Translations under genes and position numbers: made by a program
Origin: Clostridium pasteurianum DSM 525 = ATCC 6013
GTDB lineage: Bacteria; Bacillota; Clostridia; Clostridiales; Clostridiaceae
Length of the DNA stretch: 64,000 bases
Reading direction: 5' to 3'
Assembly: GCF_000807255.1 (NCBI RefSeq)
Contig: NZ_CP009268.1
Span: 3,688,384-3,752,383, forward strand
The notes under the pieces: model-generated
The model's input: the letters and a program-made list of their open reading frames with translations, nothing else
What the model was told of the DNA's origin: nothing
Databases searched by the model: none
Shown: positions 1 through 8,992 of the stretch, piece by piece
How the letters are laid out: each line of letters starts with the position of its first letter
Numbering within the stretch: the stretch's first letter is position 1

Positions 1-362
1 CATGCATCACATTTGTTTATAATTCCTTCATCCTCTACATACTGTGGTACTCCATAAGGACAATTCCAGATACAATATTTGCATCCAATACACATATCCG
101 GCTCATAATCTACAATCCCGTTTTGTTCCACCTTATGCAATGCTCCAGTTGGACAACCTTCTGCACACTTAGGATTTTTACAATGATTACAAGTAGTAGA
201 AAGATGATAAATACTTGGATTGGGAAAAGTACCTGTTTCGTATGTTTTTACATTACGAAACAAACTTCCCACTTCCAAGCGATTTTTATCCTTACATGCA
301 ATTTGACAGGTACGGCATCCTATACATTTTGTCATATCAAAATAAAATCCATATTGACTCAT
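1..362 (-). CDS. dmsB: DmsB-like 4Fe-4S ferredoxin subunit of a molybdopterin oxidoreductase (3' end cut by window)
   Basis: This is the electron-transfer subunit of a DMSO-reductase-type enzyme, passing electrons between the catalytic subunit and a membrane anchor. The visible 120 residues start MSQYGFYFDMTKC and carry Cys clusters CIGCRTCQIAC, then CNHCKNPKCAEGCP and CIGCKYCIWNCPYG, the usual DmsB pattern of several [4Fe-4S] sites. The ATG at 360-362 has a GGTG-type ribosome site just upstream. It lies downstream of the catalytic gene on the same strand, separated by 180 bp that hold a repeat. The C-terminus lies outside the window. Confidence 0.85.
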   Translation of the reverse strand, partial: MSQYGFYFDMTKCIGCRTCQIACKDKNRLEVGSLFRNVKTYETGTFPNPSIYHLSTTCNHCKNPKCAEGCPTGALHKVEQNGIVDYEPDMCIGCKYCIWNCPYGVPQYVEDEGIINKCDA

Positions 363-397
363 TTTATTTCACACCTTTCTTTAAGTCATCTTTAAAA

Positions 398-545
398 AAT
401 AACTAAGTCAGTATGCTAGCCTATTTTGAATCCCACTGTGTCAACAGAACCTTCTGATAGCTTAGGCTATCATCAGAACCTGTTTCCTTGTTGAATTCAA
501 AATATTCGTCGCATCTTTGACTTCTTATTTATTTTCACATGCCTA
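398..545 (-). repeat. ~148-bp intergenic repeat, copy 1
   Basis: The stretch matches 6018-6163 over its whole length with scattered differences. Shared blocks include GTCAGTATGCTAGC, GTCGCATCTTTGACTT and TTATTTATTTTCA. It contains a perfect GATAGC-ctaa-GCTATC hairpin inside a longer imperfect pairing of GAATTCAAAATA-like arms. It separates dmsA from dmsB, and its edge reaches the dmsA stop codon. It may be a mobile repeat or a structured RNA; no protein is encoded. Confidence 0.8.
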
Positions 546-3212
546 AAATATAATTCGCTGCGGAACATCCACATCATCTGGCAATGGAGATCCTGTCCAC
601 TTCTCTAAGTTTACATTTTGCGTATTCCATCCTGAAACTCCTCCACCTGTGGAGATATTACCACATAAATAATTATCTGCCCCTGCTTTGTCAATTTCAT
701 TAGATTCATCTATATCTGCCCAGGCGCCATGTGGAAGACCGATAACCCCTGGAGCAATACGTTCTGTTACATAAGCAGGACGAAGTGTTTTACCATAGGC
801 ACTTGTAATTAAAACAGTATCTCCATTTTTAATTCTCTTTTTATCAGCATCTTTCTTTGAAATATAGGCAGGCTGCTTCAAAGCCTCTCTAAGCCATGGA
901 ACATTATCATAAATAGAATGAGATCGTCTGATATAATGAGGATTTATTAACTGATAAGGATATTTCCCTTTAATCTTATCATGAAAATCTGAATATGTAC
1001 TTTCATACCCATCCCTTGGCGACACATATTTTGGCAGAGGTGAAACTTCATTATAACCCTGACTGTATAAAACATCAGCCTTTGTCTGAGAGTAAATTTC
1101 AATGAGACCTGTTTTAGAATTTAAAGGATTTTTTACAGGATCTTTTATAAATTTTTCATAGGCAATATTCCCATAATTATCTCCCGCATGTCTTTCCACC
1201 TGATAAATACCATCTTCTAAAAATTTCTTTAAAGGAACTCTTCCTGATTGCGGCTTACCCTCACACCCCCACTCTTCTATATCTTTAGCTGTAATCTCTA
1301 ATAAAGATTCATAAGCTGTACCTTCCTTATTTATTACGGTAGAATTTGCTAACTTATTAAAGAATCTTTGTTTTTGACTTATAGGATACATATCTTTTTC
1401 TGACACACCTAGCAATTTACCAAGCTGAAGGTTTACCCATTCGTCATCCTTCGCTTCATAAATAGGTTTTATTACATTGCTGTATACCAGCATAATATCA
1501 CGGTTGCAGCCAGAAGAGGGAAAATTTCCTTCACGTTCCCACCAAGTAGTAATAGGAAGAACAATATCTGCATATTTTGAATTTGTAGTTAGAAATGAAG
1601 ACTGACTTAATACAAATTCTACTTTTCTATGTACTTCTATACCCTGCTTCATGCCTTCACGTGTCTGAAGAAGTGCACTTCCACTATGCCATATCATCTG
1701 GATATTAATTGATTTTCTCTCAATTTTCTTTTTCAAATCTACTTTTGACACTACTTTTTTCCAATCAGCTGGTTTACCATTAATAGAAGGAAAGACTGAG
1801 GATGGATTATAACTTCCTTCCAAAATAGCTTTCCAGCCTTCTGTATCATTTAAATAAAGAGGTTTATAAGTCTTCGCCTTTGATACCATACCATCACTGC
1901 CGGCAACCACTAATGCTTTTCCAAAATTAGCAGCATTATTCCAGCAGGATGTCCCAGTAGCATGTCCAGTTTTACCAATATGTCCGCCCATAGCACCCAA
2001 TGTTATAAATAATTGAGGCATGGAATCACTATCATGAGTACGTGCAGGTGCCCAGGTAGTTAATAATGCTACTTTTACATTTTTGCCTATTCTTCGTGCC
2101 AGCTTACGAATTGTATCAGCTGGTACGCTGCAAATTTTTTCCGCCCACTCAGGAGTTTTAGGAACATTATCATATCTGCCAAGCAAATAATCTTTAAAGT
2201 TTTCATTTAGCTCTGCATCTGGCGGCATATGTTCAGCATCAAAACCATAGGTATAGTGATTTAGAAACTCCCAATCAATTAATGGGTTTGTTACAGGATC
2301 ATCTTCCTCCAGCATTGTGTATGCCATTGCTAACTGCATTGTCATATCTGTTCCAGGCCTAATTGGAATCCATTCAGCCTCTAAAGTAGCTGCTGTATCT
2401 GTATATACTGGATCAATAATTACAAATTTACATCCCTTTTTCTTCATTTCCAGATACCAATGCGTTGCATTTCCCATGGCTGACCAGGCAGGATTTAAAC
2501 CAAATCCAACAACAAGTTCCGAATTTTGCAAATCGAATCTATCATTTACTGCATCTCGCACTAAAATTCCATCTCCTATTCCCAAAATATGTGGAATTGC
2601 ATACCATGCTCCATAGGAGCTTGTACCCCAATGTGAAACATAAGAACCTAATTTATTTAGTAAAGGTCCAGGTTCACCACTTGTAGAAAAAATAGCTTCC
2701 ACTCCATGCTTATTTTTGATCTGTGTAATTTCATCTGCTATGTATTTTAATGCTTCACTCCATGAAATTCTCTCCCATTCATCTTTTCCACGGAGAGATT
2801 TATCTCCTCCACCAGGTTCCCAATGTTTACGTTTCATAGGATACTTCAATCTATCAGCACCCTGTGCCTCAAATTGCTCTGCTCTTCCTCTTAAACAAGC
2901 TCTTTGTTGAGGATTATCATCAGTATCCTCTCTTAAATCATCTGTTTTTTGGCGTACCACCACCCCATCAACTACTAATGCTTTAACTAAACATTTTCCT
3001 CCGCAATTATGCCAGCAGGCTGCTGCAACCCATTTTCCACTATCCGTGTTAATATGAGCTACATCTTTTTCATCCAGTGTAGTTTCCTTTAATGTGTTAT
3101 CATAAGCTACTAGCGGCAAGCCTGCTACAGCTGCTACTACAGCTGCGCTCCCCTTGAGAAATTTTCTTCGGTCTATCTTAGTATTTGTTAATTTATTTAT
3201 AAAATTACTCAT
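543..3212 (-). CDS. dmsA: DMSO-reductase-family molybdopterin oxidoreductase, Tat-exported catalytic subunit
   Basis: Catalytic molybdenum bis-MGD subunit of 889 aa. The N-terminus has a twin-arginine signal (DRRKFLKGSAAVVAAVAG, about residues 14-31), so export through Tat is expected. A [4Fe-4S] site follows: CWHNCGGKC near residue 67, with the fourth Cys in QQRACLRG. The middle matches the molybdopterin oxidoreductase fold, and the C-terminus the MGD-binding domain (INPHYIRRSHS, NGDTVLITSAYG). The nearest family is DmsA/YnfE-like; the true substrate (DMSO, TMAO or another S/N-oxide) cannot be told from sequence. The GGGGGG ribosome site at about 3226 supports this start. The partner ferredoxin follows at 1-362. 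Confidence 0.85.
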   Translation of the reverse strand: MSNFINKLTNTKIDRRKFLKGSAAVVAAVAGLPLVAYDNTLKETTLDEKDVAHINTDSGKWVAAACWHNCGGKCLVKALVVDGVVVRQKTDDLREDTDDNPQQRACLRGRAEQFEAQGADRLKYPMKRKHWEPGGGDKSLRGKDEWERISWSEALKYIADEITQIKNKHGVEAIFSTSGEPGPLLNKLGSYVSHWGTSSYGAWYAIPHILGIGDGILVRDAVNDRFDLQNSELVVGFGLNPAWSAMGNATHWYLEMKKKGCKFVIIDPVYTDTAATLEAEWIPIRPGTDMTMQLAMAYTMLEEDDPVTNPLIDWEFLNHYTYGFDAEHMPPDAELNENFKDYLLGRYDNVPKTPEWAEKICSVPADTIRKLARRIGKNVKVALLTTWAPARTHDSDSMPQLFITLGAMGGHIGKTGHATGTSCWNNAANFGKALVVAGSDGMVSKAKTYKPLYLNDTEGWKAILEGSYNPSSVFPSINGKPADWKKVVSKVDLKKKIERKSINIQMIWHSGSALLQTREGMKQGIEVHRKVEFVLSQSSFLTTNSKYADIVLPITTWWEREGNFPSSGCNRDIMLVYSNVIKPIYEAKDDEWVNLQLGKLLGVSEKDMYPISQKQRFFNKLANSTVINKEGTAYESLLEITAKDIEEWGCEGKPQSGRVPLKKFLEDGIYQVERHAGDNYGNIAYEKFIKDPVKNPLNSKTGLIEIYSQTKADVLYSQGYNEVSPLPKYVSPRDGYESTYSDFHDKIKGKYPYQLINPHYIRRSHSIYDNVPWLREALKQPAYISKKDADKKRIKNGDTVLITSAYGKTLRPAYVTERIAPGVIGLPHGAWADIDESNEIDKAGADNYLCGNISTGGGVSGWNTQNVNLEKWTGSPLPDDVDVPQRIIF

Positions 3213-3320
3213 AGCACTGATATACCCCCCGATCTTTAAAGTTTAAAAATAATTTATCATTATTGTTATAGTTAATTTATACATAGTTGATTCTTTATTT
3301 TTAAATTTACACAAATAAAA

Positions 3321-3360
3321 AGACCAATCTTTCTGAAATTTCTTTAAGAAAGATTAGTCT
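3321..3360 (-). terminator. Rho-independent terminator downstream of lon
   Basis: A long inverted repeat (AGACTAATCTTTCTT / TTCAGAAAGATTGGTCT in minus-strand sense) is followed on the minus strand by TTTTATTT. It lies between the lon stop and dmsA, so it should stop lon transcription before the oxidoreductase gene. Confidence 0.8.
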
Positions 3361-3524
3361 CTAGTTATCTAGTCAACCATACTATTATAATTAATTGTTT
3401 GTTACTTTCATGCTTGGAATTTAATAATATATATTATTTATATTTGTTTACTATATATATTATCTTTAATTTTTCTTTTTATGTCAATATATTATTGAAA
3501 AAATTAACATTTAGCCAACTAATT

Positions 3525-5909
3525 TTATATTCTAACTTCACCCACAGCTCCTGCTGTCATATCCAAAACAGCTGGTCTTGGAAGTTCTATACCTATAGTT
3601 TCTTTTATAACATCTTCAATAGTTTCCACAAGAATGAATTGCAGTTCACTTCTAACTTCTTTAGGAACATCCATTATATCTTTTTCATTACCTTTTGGTA
3701 AAATAACACGTTTTATTCCTGCACGATGAGCTGCTAATACTTTTTCTTTAATTCCTCCTACAGGAAGTACTGCACCTCTCAATGAGATTTCTCCTGTCAT
3801 TGCCAGTTTTGGGTCCACTTTATGTCCTGTTACCAGTGAAGCAATGGTAGTAAATAATGCTACTCCTGCAGAAGGTCCATCTTTCGGAATAGCTCCTGCT
3901 GGCACATGAAGATGCAAGTCATTTTTATTAAATTCAACATTTTTTGAACTAAAGGCCAATCTTGAACGAATAAGACTTTGAGAAATCTTCGCAGATTCTC
4001 TCATTACATCTCCTAGTTGTCCTGTAAGGATCAATTGCCCATTTCCAGGCATAAGCACACCTTCAATAAATAAAATTTCTCCTCCTACTGGAGTCCAAGC
4101 GAGTCCTGTTACAACTCCTGGTGGATTATTTTCACCAACCTTATCATGATCGGCAATTTCATGTCCTAGAATATCAAAGAGCATGTCCTCTTTAACCACA
4201 TAAGGTAAATCTACTTTGCCAAGGACAATCTTTTCGGATACCGCCCTTGCCACTGCGGCCAATTGACGTTTAAGACCTCTTACACCTGCTTCCCTAGTAT
4301 ATTTATCAATAATAGCCTTTAAAGCTTCATCTTCAATTTGAAGCTCATCATTATTTAATCCGTGTGCCTGTAGTACTTCACTCCACAAATGCTCTTTTGT
4401 AATGTGGAATTTTTCCTGACCTGTGTAACTATTTATATCTATAATCTCCATACGATCTAGCAAAGGTCCAGGTATATCTTTCAATGAATTTGCTGTTGCA
4501 ATAAAGAATACATCTGATAGATCATAAGGTACTTCCAAATAGTGATCTGAAAAGGTATTGTTTTGTTCAGGATCTAGGACTTCAAGCAGTGCACTAGCGG
4601 GATCACCGCTTACAGATGACATCATTTTATCAATTTCATCTAAAATAAACACTGGATTTTTTTCTCCTGCACGTTTCATTCCCTGAACAATTCTTCCTGG
4701 CAATGCACCAATATAAGTTCTTCTATGTCCTCTTATCTCTGCTTCATCTCTTACTCCTCCAAGGCTTACTCTAACATATTTACGATTAAGAGCTTCCGCA
4801 ATACTCTTCCCCAAACTTGTCTTACCAACTCCAGGAGGTCCCACTAATAATAGAATTGATCCTTGTTTGTTCTGTTTCAATTTCATAACCACTAAATGCT
4901 GTATTATACGGTCTTTAACTTTATCAAGTCCATAATGTCTCTCATTTAATATTTTTCTTGCAACTTCTATATCTATATCTTTAATCTCACTTTTCTTCCA
5001 AGGAAGACTTATCAGTAAGTCAAGATAATTTTCAATAATATTAACTTCTGAGCTATTAGGTGCTTGTCTATTTAGTTTACTTACTTCATCTAATGCTATT
5101 TTTCTAACATCTTCAGGCATCTTTGCTTCCTCTATTAAAGCCTTATAATCCTTTTTAGTTTTTGTTCCATTGCCTTCTGATGATTCATTTAGCTCTTCCT
5201 GAATGGCCTTAAGCTGTTGTCTTAACATATTTTCTCTATAATTTTTATTTATTTTATCGTTAAATTTTGCAGCTATCTCCATTTGAAATTTTATGGATTC
5301 CTTTTGATCTATTAGTATGTCTAAAGCTCTCAAGCTCTTCTCTTTTAAAGAACGAATCTCAAGGAATTCCTGTCTTTCTTCATAGGATAATTTCATAAAT
5401 GGAAATAAATAAGCTATTATATCTGTAACATTATCCATCTTATTTATATATTCTACATAAAATTCTGCTCCTCTAAAATTTTCACTAATTTCAGAAATCA
5501 AAGATTTAATGTAGTTGATTATTTCTATTTGATTTTTTTCATTTAAGTCTATAATGTCAGGGATGAGCTTAAAGGTTACTCTATAATTTTCACCTTCTGG
5601 AATAAATTCTTCTACTTGAATTCTTTCAACTACATCTATAGTAAATTCATATCCATCTTTTGATATTTTCCTATCTTCAACTTTAATTAATGTACCAATA
5701 GTATAAAAATTATCTTTCTTTATGATATTTTTACTATCCATTTCTTTAAGTGCTAATGAAATACCATAAAAACCATCTTGTGCAACTGTATTATAAAATT
5801 GATTACCGATCTCTTTACTTGTTCTTATTGTTATGTTCTTTCCCTGCAATAAAACAGTATTTGGTATAACAACTACAGGTAGTTCTCTATTTATGTTCCA
5901 TTCTTTCAT
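3525..5909 (-). CDS. lon: ATP-dependent Lon protease
   Basis: Cytoplasmic AAA+ serine protease that degrades damaged and regulatory proteins. In order it has the Lon N-terminal domain, a coiled-coil linker, the AAA+ module with Walker [14 protein letters not shown] (mid-protein) and Walker [11 protein letters not shown], and the C-terminal protease domain with the Ser of PKDGPSAG and the Lys of [14 protein letters not shown]. Length (about 794 aa) is normal for bacterial LonA. I chose the ATG at 5907-5909 because GGAG lies 8 nt upstream; an in-frame ATG (5918) and TTG (5924) are alternatives. It is monocistronic, with its own terminator at 3321-3360. Confidence 0.95.
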   Translation of the reverse strand: MKEWNINRELPVVVIPNTVLLQGKNITIRTSKEIGNQFYNTVAQDGFYGISLALKEMDSKNIIKKDNFYTIGTLIKVEDRKISKDGYEFTIDVVERIQVEEFIPEGENYRVTFKLIPDIIDLNEKNQIEIINYIKSLISEISENFRGAEFYVEYINKMDNVTDIIAYLFPFMKLSYEERQEFLEIRSLKEKSLRALDILIDQKESIKFQMEIAAKFNDKINKNYRENMLRQQLKAIQEELNESSEGNGTKTKKDYKALIEEAKMPEDVRKIALDEVSKLNRQAPNSSEVNIIENYLDLLISLPWKKSEIKDIDIEVARKILNERHYGLDKVKDRIIQHLVVMKLKQNKQGSILLLVGPPGVGKTSLGKSIAEALNRKYVRVSLGGVRDEAEIRGHRRTYIGALPGRIVQGMKRAGEKNPVFILDEIDKMMSSVSGDPASALLEVLDPEQNNTFSDHYLEVPYDLSDVFFIATANSLKDIPGPLLDRMEIIDINSYTGQEKFHITKEHLWSEVLQAHGLNNDELQIEDEALKAIIDKYTREAGVRGLKRQLAAVARAVSEKIVLGKVDLPYVVKEDMLFDILGHEIADHDKVGENNPPGVVTGLAWTPVGGEILFIEGVLMPGNGQLILTGQLGDVMRESAKISQSLIRSRLAFSSKNVEFNKNDLHLHVPAGAIPKDGPSAGVALFTTIASLVTGHKVDPKLAMTGEISLRGAVLPVGGIKEKVLAAHRAGIKRVILPKGNEKDIMDVPKEVRSELQFILVETIEDVIKETIGIELPRPAVLDMTAGAVGEVRI

Positions 5910-6017
5910 TCCAATCATCTCCAATCCTTTTAGCTTAAACCTTGGTCAGGCAATCTAATTTATCATTTTTAGATCTAAGACATCTTTATCCTTCTGTTTA
6001 TTGAGGCACATTCAAAT

Positions 6018-6163
6018 AAATAACTAGTCAGTATGCTAGCTTATTTTTAATCCTACTTCGTCAACAGAGCCCTCAGATAGCTCACTATCCTGGTCACCTG
6101 TTTCCTTATATGATTCAAAATATCCGTCGCATCTTTGACTTACTATTTATTTTCATATGCCTA
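6018..6163 (-). repeat. ~146-bp intergenic repeat, copy 2
   Basis: This is the second copy of the 398-545 repeat, in the same orientation, between lon and the NifU-like gene. Paired differences keep a central hairpin (GATAGTGAGCTATC in the minus sense), so pairing potential is retained while bases differ. It lies in the 5' region of lon and 3' of nfu on the minus strand. Confidence 0.8.
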
Positions 6164-6198
6164 AGATGCCTTAGTGTTCCTTTAAAATATGAGTTTAA

Positions 6199-6420
6199 TT
6201 ATACTCCCACAACTGCCTTAACTTCAGGAATTTTATTTTTTAGTTCTGTTTCAATTAAATTTTTTACTGTCATTTGGGAAAATGGACACCCGCTGCAGGA
6301 CCCTTGTAATTCAACTTTTACAACGCCATCTTCTGTAACGTCTATAAATTTTACATCTCCCCCATCTCTTTGTAATGCTGGACGAATCTCATCTAATACT
6401 TCAATAACTTCATCTCTCAT
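6199..6420 (-). CDS. NifU-like C-terminal (NFU) Fe-S cluster scaffold protein
   Basis: A 73-aa stand-alone NFU domain that carries or transfers an Fe-S cluster during maturation of Fe-S proteins. The family signature is clear: RPALQRDGGDVKF followed by CSGCPF, whose CxxC pair binds the cluster in a dimer. The ATG at 6418-6420 follows GGTGAGGAGAAT. An in-frame GTG 15 bases upstream overlaps that ribosome site and is not the likely start. A MarR gene and a palindrome lie upstream, suggesting regulation together with that repressor. Confidence 0.9.
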   Translation of the reverse strand: MRDEVIEVLDEIRPALQRDGGDVKFIDVTEDGVVKVELQGSCSGCPFSQMTVKNLIETELKNKIPEVKAVVGV

Positions 6421-6551
6421 TTTTATTCTCCTCACCTTTTAATGCTAAATTTATATATATTACAATGAATCATGCCAATTATAAAAGTCTATTCTGCTTA
6501 CTACCACTTATTAAATGTACAGATTCAATTGCAAATTATATATTATATTAT

Positions 6552-6580
6552 TATAGTTAGTTTAAATTAACCTAACTATA
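6552..6580. promoter_or_regulatory. Inverted repeat between marR and nfu, possible MarR operator
   Basis: A perfect 9-bp inverted repeat, TATAGTTAG and CTAACTATA, is separated by 11 bases. The GTTAG...CTAAC half-sites also occur in the marR promoter at 7042-7058. I infer a MarR-type operator; weak attenuation between the two genes is an alternative. Confidence 0.5.
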
Positions 6581-6605
6581 TTGTTAAAAAAATTTATTTT
6601 ATTCC

Positions 6606-7022
6606 TTATTTAACTTTTGATAAAAGGTCTATTAATGTATTAATTTCATCTTCATTGAGACTTCCCATAATTCTATCCACTACTCTTTTAGTAGTCAATT
6701 CATCGAATCGTGCAATACACTTTCCTCTTTCTGTAAGATAAATATAATAAACTCTACCATCTTTATGACATTTTTCCTTATATATACAATCTAATTTAAT
6801 GAACTTCTTTATCATTTCTGTAACTGACGGTTTAGATAAGTCTAAAATTTCAGCCAGCTTACTGGTAGTAATACATTCCTGCTGATCAAATTTTTTTATA
6901 TATTCAATTTGACGAAGAGTTAATTCTGACATCTTCAGTTCATCAATAAGTTTACAGGAACACTGCCCCTTTACTTCCATCAATTGTTTATAGGTATCAT
7001 AAAGTTTTTTGTTGATGTCCAC
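6606..7022 (-). CDS. MarR-family transcriptional regulator
   Basis: A 138-aa winged-helix regulator of the MarR fold: N-terminal helices, then the recognition segment TSKLAEILDLSKPSVTEMIKKF (about 51-73) and a wing GRVYYIYLTERG. The start is GTG at 7020-7022 with GAGGTG five bases upstream. An N-terminal CSCK pair and C57/C79-type cysteines could sense redox or metal, but this is only a possibility. It is upstream of nfu and has palindromes on both sides, which suggests autoregulation. Confidence 0.88.
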   Translation of the reverse strand: MDINKKLYDTYKQLMEVKGQCSCKLIDELKMSELTLRQIEYIKKFDQQECITTSKLAEILDLSKPSVTEMIKKFIKLDCIYKEKCHKDGRVYYIYLTERGKCIARFDELTTKRVVDRIMGSLNEDEINTLIDLLSKVK

Positions 7023-7041
7023 AAGATCACCTCATTAGTTT

Positions 7042-7058
7042 GTTAGGTTTTCCCTAAC
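7042..7058. promoter_or_regulatory. Candidate MarR autoregulatory operator
   Basis: A GTTAGG-5 bp-CCTAAC inverted repeat lies about 20 bp upstream of the MarR start codon. It shares half-sites with 6552-6580. Position and symmetry suggest an operator; binding is inferred. Confidence 0.55.
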
Positions 7059-7227
7059 TACATAATAAAACACATCCTGTGTTTTGTCAATAAAAAATAA
7101 AAATTTATTTGAATTAACTGAAATTTTATAATAATACTACGATTTCAAGTTCAATAGCTGATACTACATCATTAATTCTTTTTACAAATCTCATTATAAA
7201 CATTATGATTTAATTAAATGAATATAT

Positions 7228-7271
7228 TAAAAGCTGCTTGAAAATACTTTATATATTATAAGCAGCTTTTA
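7228..7271 (-). terminator. Terminator hairpin downstream of the flavoprotein gene
   Basis: TAAAAGCTGCTT and AAGCAGCTTTTA form a perfect 12-bp stem with a 20-base AT-rich loop, 29 bases after the flavoprotein stop. The stem ends in TTTTA in the direction of transcription. Confidence 0.7.
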
Positions 7272-7299
7272 ACTATACGTATATTTATTTTGAAATACC

Positions 7300-7935
7300 T
7301 TATCTTATAAAATTCATAAATATTTTATCTTCTTTTTTACTTTCCTCTACATGATCTTTTCCAAAATCAACAACTTTCATTAACCAAGCCATATTTTTAC
7401 CTAGAACTCTCATGATCTGATTTCCTTCTTCATCTTGGGCTACTTCCCCTGGTGCTGTCCCATAACCTACATTCCAATAATTTGATGTAGGCATTACCAT
7501 TTCTGAATAATTAATATAATTATTTAATTGACTAAATGTTGAAACACCACCGGATCTTCTTACTGCAACTACGCTGGCACCAACTTTATGTCTAAGCATT
7601 CCATTGTTTACAGAAGTCACAAGAAATGCACGATCTAAAAATGATTTCATCGTTCCTGCTATAGCTGAATAATGTACAGGAGAACCCAAAATTATACCGT
7701 CAGCCTCTTTCATTTTTTGAATCCACTCATTGACCTGATCATTTTGTATAACACATTTTTCATTCATATTTCTACTGCAGCCACCACAGGCTAAACAGCC
7801 GCGTATTACCTTATTTCCCACATGAATAATCTCTACTTCTATATTTTCTTTTTCTAATTCTGCCGCTACAACCTTTATTGCCTCATAAGTATTTCCATTC
7901 TTATTAGGACTGCCATTAAAAGCAACTACTTTCAT
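7300..7935 (-). CDS. NAD(P)H-dependent FMN flavoprotein (flavodoxin-like oxidoreductase)
   Basis: A 211-aa flavodoxin-fold reductase of the iron-sulfur flavoprotein/NADPH-dependent FMN reductase superfamily. It has the FMN phosphate loop FNGSPNKNGNT (6-16), a CLACGGC motif (about 48-54) near the flavin, and GSPVHYSAIAG (about 84-94). CxxCxxC is typical of clostridial ISF-like relatives, but I cannot say whether a cluster is bound. GGAGGG precedes the ATG. It is divergent from an HxlR regulator with a palindromic operator between them, the common layout for quinone, aldehyde or oxidant-inducible reductases. Confidence 0.8.
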   Translation of the reverse strand: MKVVAFNGSPNKNGNTYEAIKVVAAELEKENIEVEIIHVGNKVIRGCLACGGCSRNMNEKCVIQNDQVNEWIQKMKEADGIILGSPVHYSAIAGTMKSFLDRAFLVTSVNNGMLRHKVGASVVAVRRSGGVSTFSQLNNYINYSEMVMPTSNYWNVGYGTAPGEVAQDEEGNQIMRVLGKNMAWLMKVVDFGKDHVEESKKEDKIFMNFIR

Positions 7936-8027
7936 AATATATACCCTCCATAATATATTTATAATTTTTTAAATCTGTTTTAGAACTCAATCATAAATTT
8001 ATTATATAGTTATGTAATTTCATTAAC

Positions 8028-8039
8028 AAGTACGTACTT
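8028..8039. promoter_or_regulatory. Perfect 12-bp palindrome between flavoprotein and HxlR genes
   Basis: AAGTACGTACTT is perfectly self-complementary, with further AAGTTACTT and AAAAGTAAG elements just to its right. AGTA/TACT symmetry is typical of YodB/HypR-type HxlR operators, so it is a likely binding site for the neighbouring regulator. Confidence 0.6.
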
Positions 8040-8179
8040 TTTAGTTAGTTAAGTTACTTAAAAGTAAGATTTACTATAATATCTGAATTTAACATCATTA
8101 AATTTGCCATGTTCTTGTTATTGTTATATAATTTAGTTTAATATATTATTATTTTATAATAATTAAGGCAGGTAGATCA

Positions 8180-8521
8180 ATGATATACTGTAATGGTAAA
8201 AAATATGTATGTTTATTGGATTTTGCAATGGATTTTATAAGAGGTAAATGGAAAGCAGTTTTATTATGTCATCTATATGATGAACCTAAAAGATTTTTAG
8301 AACTTCAGAGAATAACTAAAGGAATAAGCCAAAAAGTTTTAAATGAAAAACTTAAAGAACTGGAAAATGATGAATTGTTAACCAAAAAAATTTTCCCTGA
8401 GGTACCACCTAAAGTTGAATACAATCTTACTGATAAGGGTAAAGAACTCACTAAAATTATTAAAGAAATTGAAGATTGGTCTGTTAAACATTATCCTCAT
8501 TTAGATAATAAGTGTAACTAA
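8180..8521 (+). CDS. HxlR-family transcriptional regulator
   Basis: A 113-aa winged-helix regulator with the HxlR hallmarks GKWKAVLLCHL near residue 27, FLELQRITKGISQKVLNEKL, and PPKVEYNLTDKG. Two cysteines near the N-terminus (C4, C11) and one in the first helix could be redox sensing, as in YodB/HypR. It is divergent from the FMN reductase at 7300-7935, its probable target. A GGCAGGTAG ribosome site precedes the ATG. Confidence 0.88.
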   Translation: MIYCNGKKYVCLLDFAMDFIRGKWKAVLLCHLYDEPKRFLELQRITKGISQKVLNEKLKELENDELLTKKIFPEVPPKVEYNLTDKGKELTKIIKEIEDWSVKHYPHLDNKCN

Positions 8522-8661
8522 TGTAACAAAAAGGACAACCGGATGTATCTATATCTTTTACCATTCTATCTATATTTTTAATTAGGAATATAAATTAAAG
8601 CTTATATACTTACTCCGCCTTAAATTCTGTATAGATAATTCGTATTGTCCTTATCTTTTCT

Positions 8662-8829
8662 TTATTCTTCAATTAAAATTATATCATTATCTTTTTTAGC
8701 TATATATAAATCTGTTGGATGTTGAACACAAAAGATAAAAGCTACATCATTTACTAAATATCTAACAATACCATAAAGCCCATTCCATGAGTTATTATCA
8801 TTTATTTTTACTAATGAACCTACCCCCAT
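8662..8829 (-). CDS. Small conserved-looking protein, 55 aa, KOW/SH3-like, unknown function
   Basis: The ORF runs from ATG at 8827-8829 to TAA at 8662-8664, preceded by a very strong AGGAGGAGAAAG ribosome site. The protein begins MGVGSLVKINDNNSWNGLYG and continues with a V.F.F-like strand and a ...DNDIILIEE tail. The pattern (VKI..., W.GL.GIV) resembles small SH3/KOW beta-barrels. I do not recognise a named family. It stands alone between the HxlR regulator and the sucrose module. Confidence 0.65.
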   Translation of the reverse strand: MGVGSLVKINDNNSWNGLYGIVRYLVNDVAFIFCVQHPTDLYIAKKDNDIILIEE

Positions 8830-8877
8830 CTTTCTTCTCCTCCTTAGATTTATCTACTATATTATATGAATAAAAAA

Positions 8878-8902
8878 AGCATCTAGCTATTAACTAAATG
8901 CT
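8878..8902 (-). terminator. Terminator at the end of the sucrose operon
   Basis: AGCATTTAG and CTAGATGCT (minus sense, one G-U pair) are followed by TTTTTTT. It lies downstream of the GH32 gene and should end that operon. Confidence 0.8.
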
Positions 8903-8948
8903 CTAAACCAAATATTTTATTTTTATATCTTCATCTGCAGTTCTAAAA

Positions 8949-8979
8949 TTCAGATGGGGTAAAAGAATCCCCACCTGAA
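8949..8979 (-). repeat. TTCAGGTGG hairpin repeat, copy A (3' of GH32 gene)
   Basis: TTCAGGTGGGG and CCCCATCTGAA (minus sense) form an 11-bp stem 13 bases after the GH32 stop. A very similar hairpin is 13 bases after the binding-protein stop at 12554, flanked by the same TTCTT/AGAA bases. No U-tract follows, so it is not a plain terminator. Confidence 0.7.
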
Positions 8980-8992
8980 TTAAGAACCTGCT

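Noticed and set aside
123-406. Plus-strand frames of 63-90 codons at the left edge
   Set aside because: Antisense shadows of the DmsB-like gene, which has clear cysteine motifs on the minus strand.
8949-8979. TTCAGGTGG hairpins as ordinary terminators
   Set aside because: No U-tract follows, one copy is inside the operon, and a proper terminator exists at 8878-8902.
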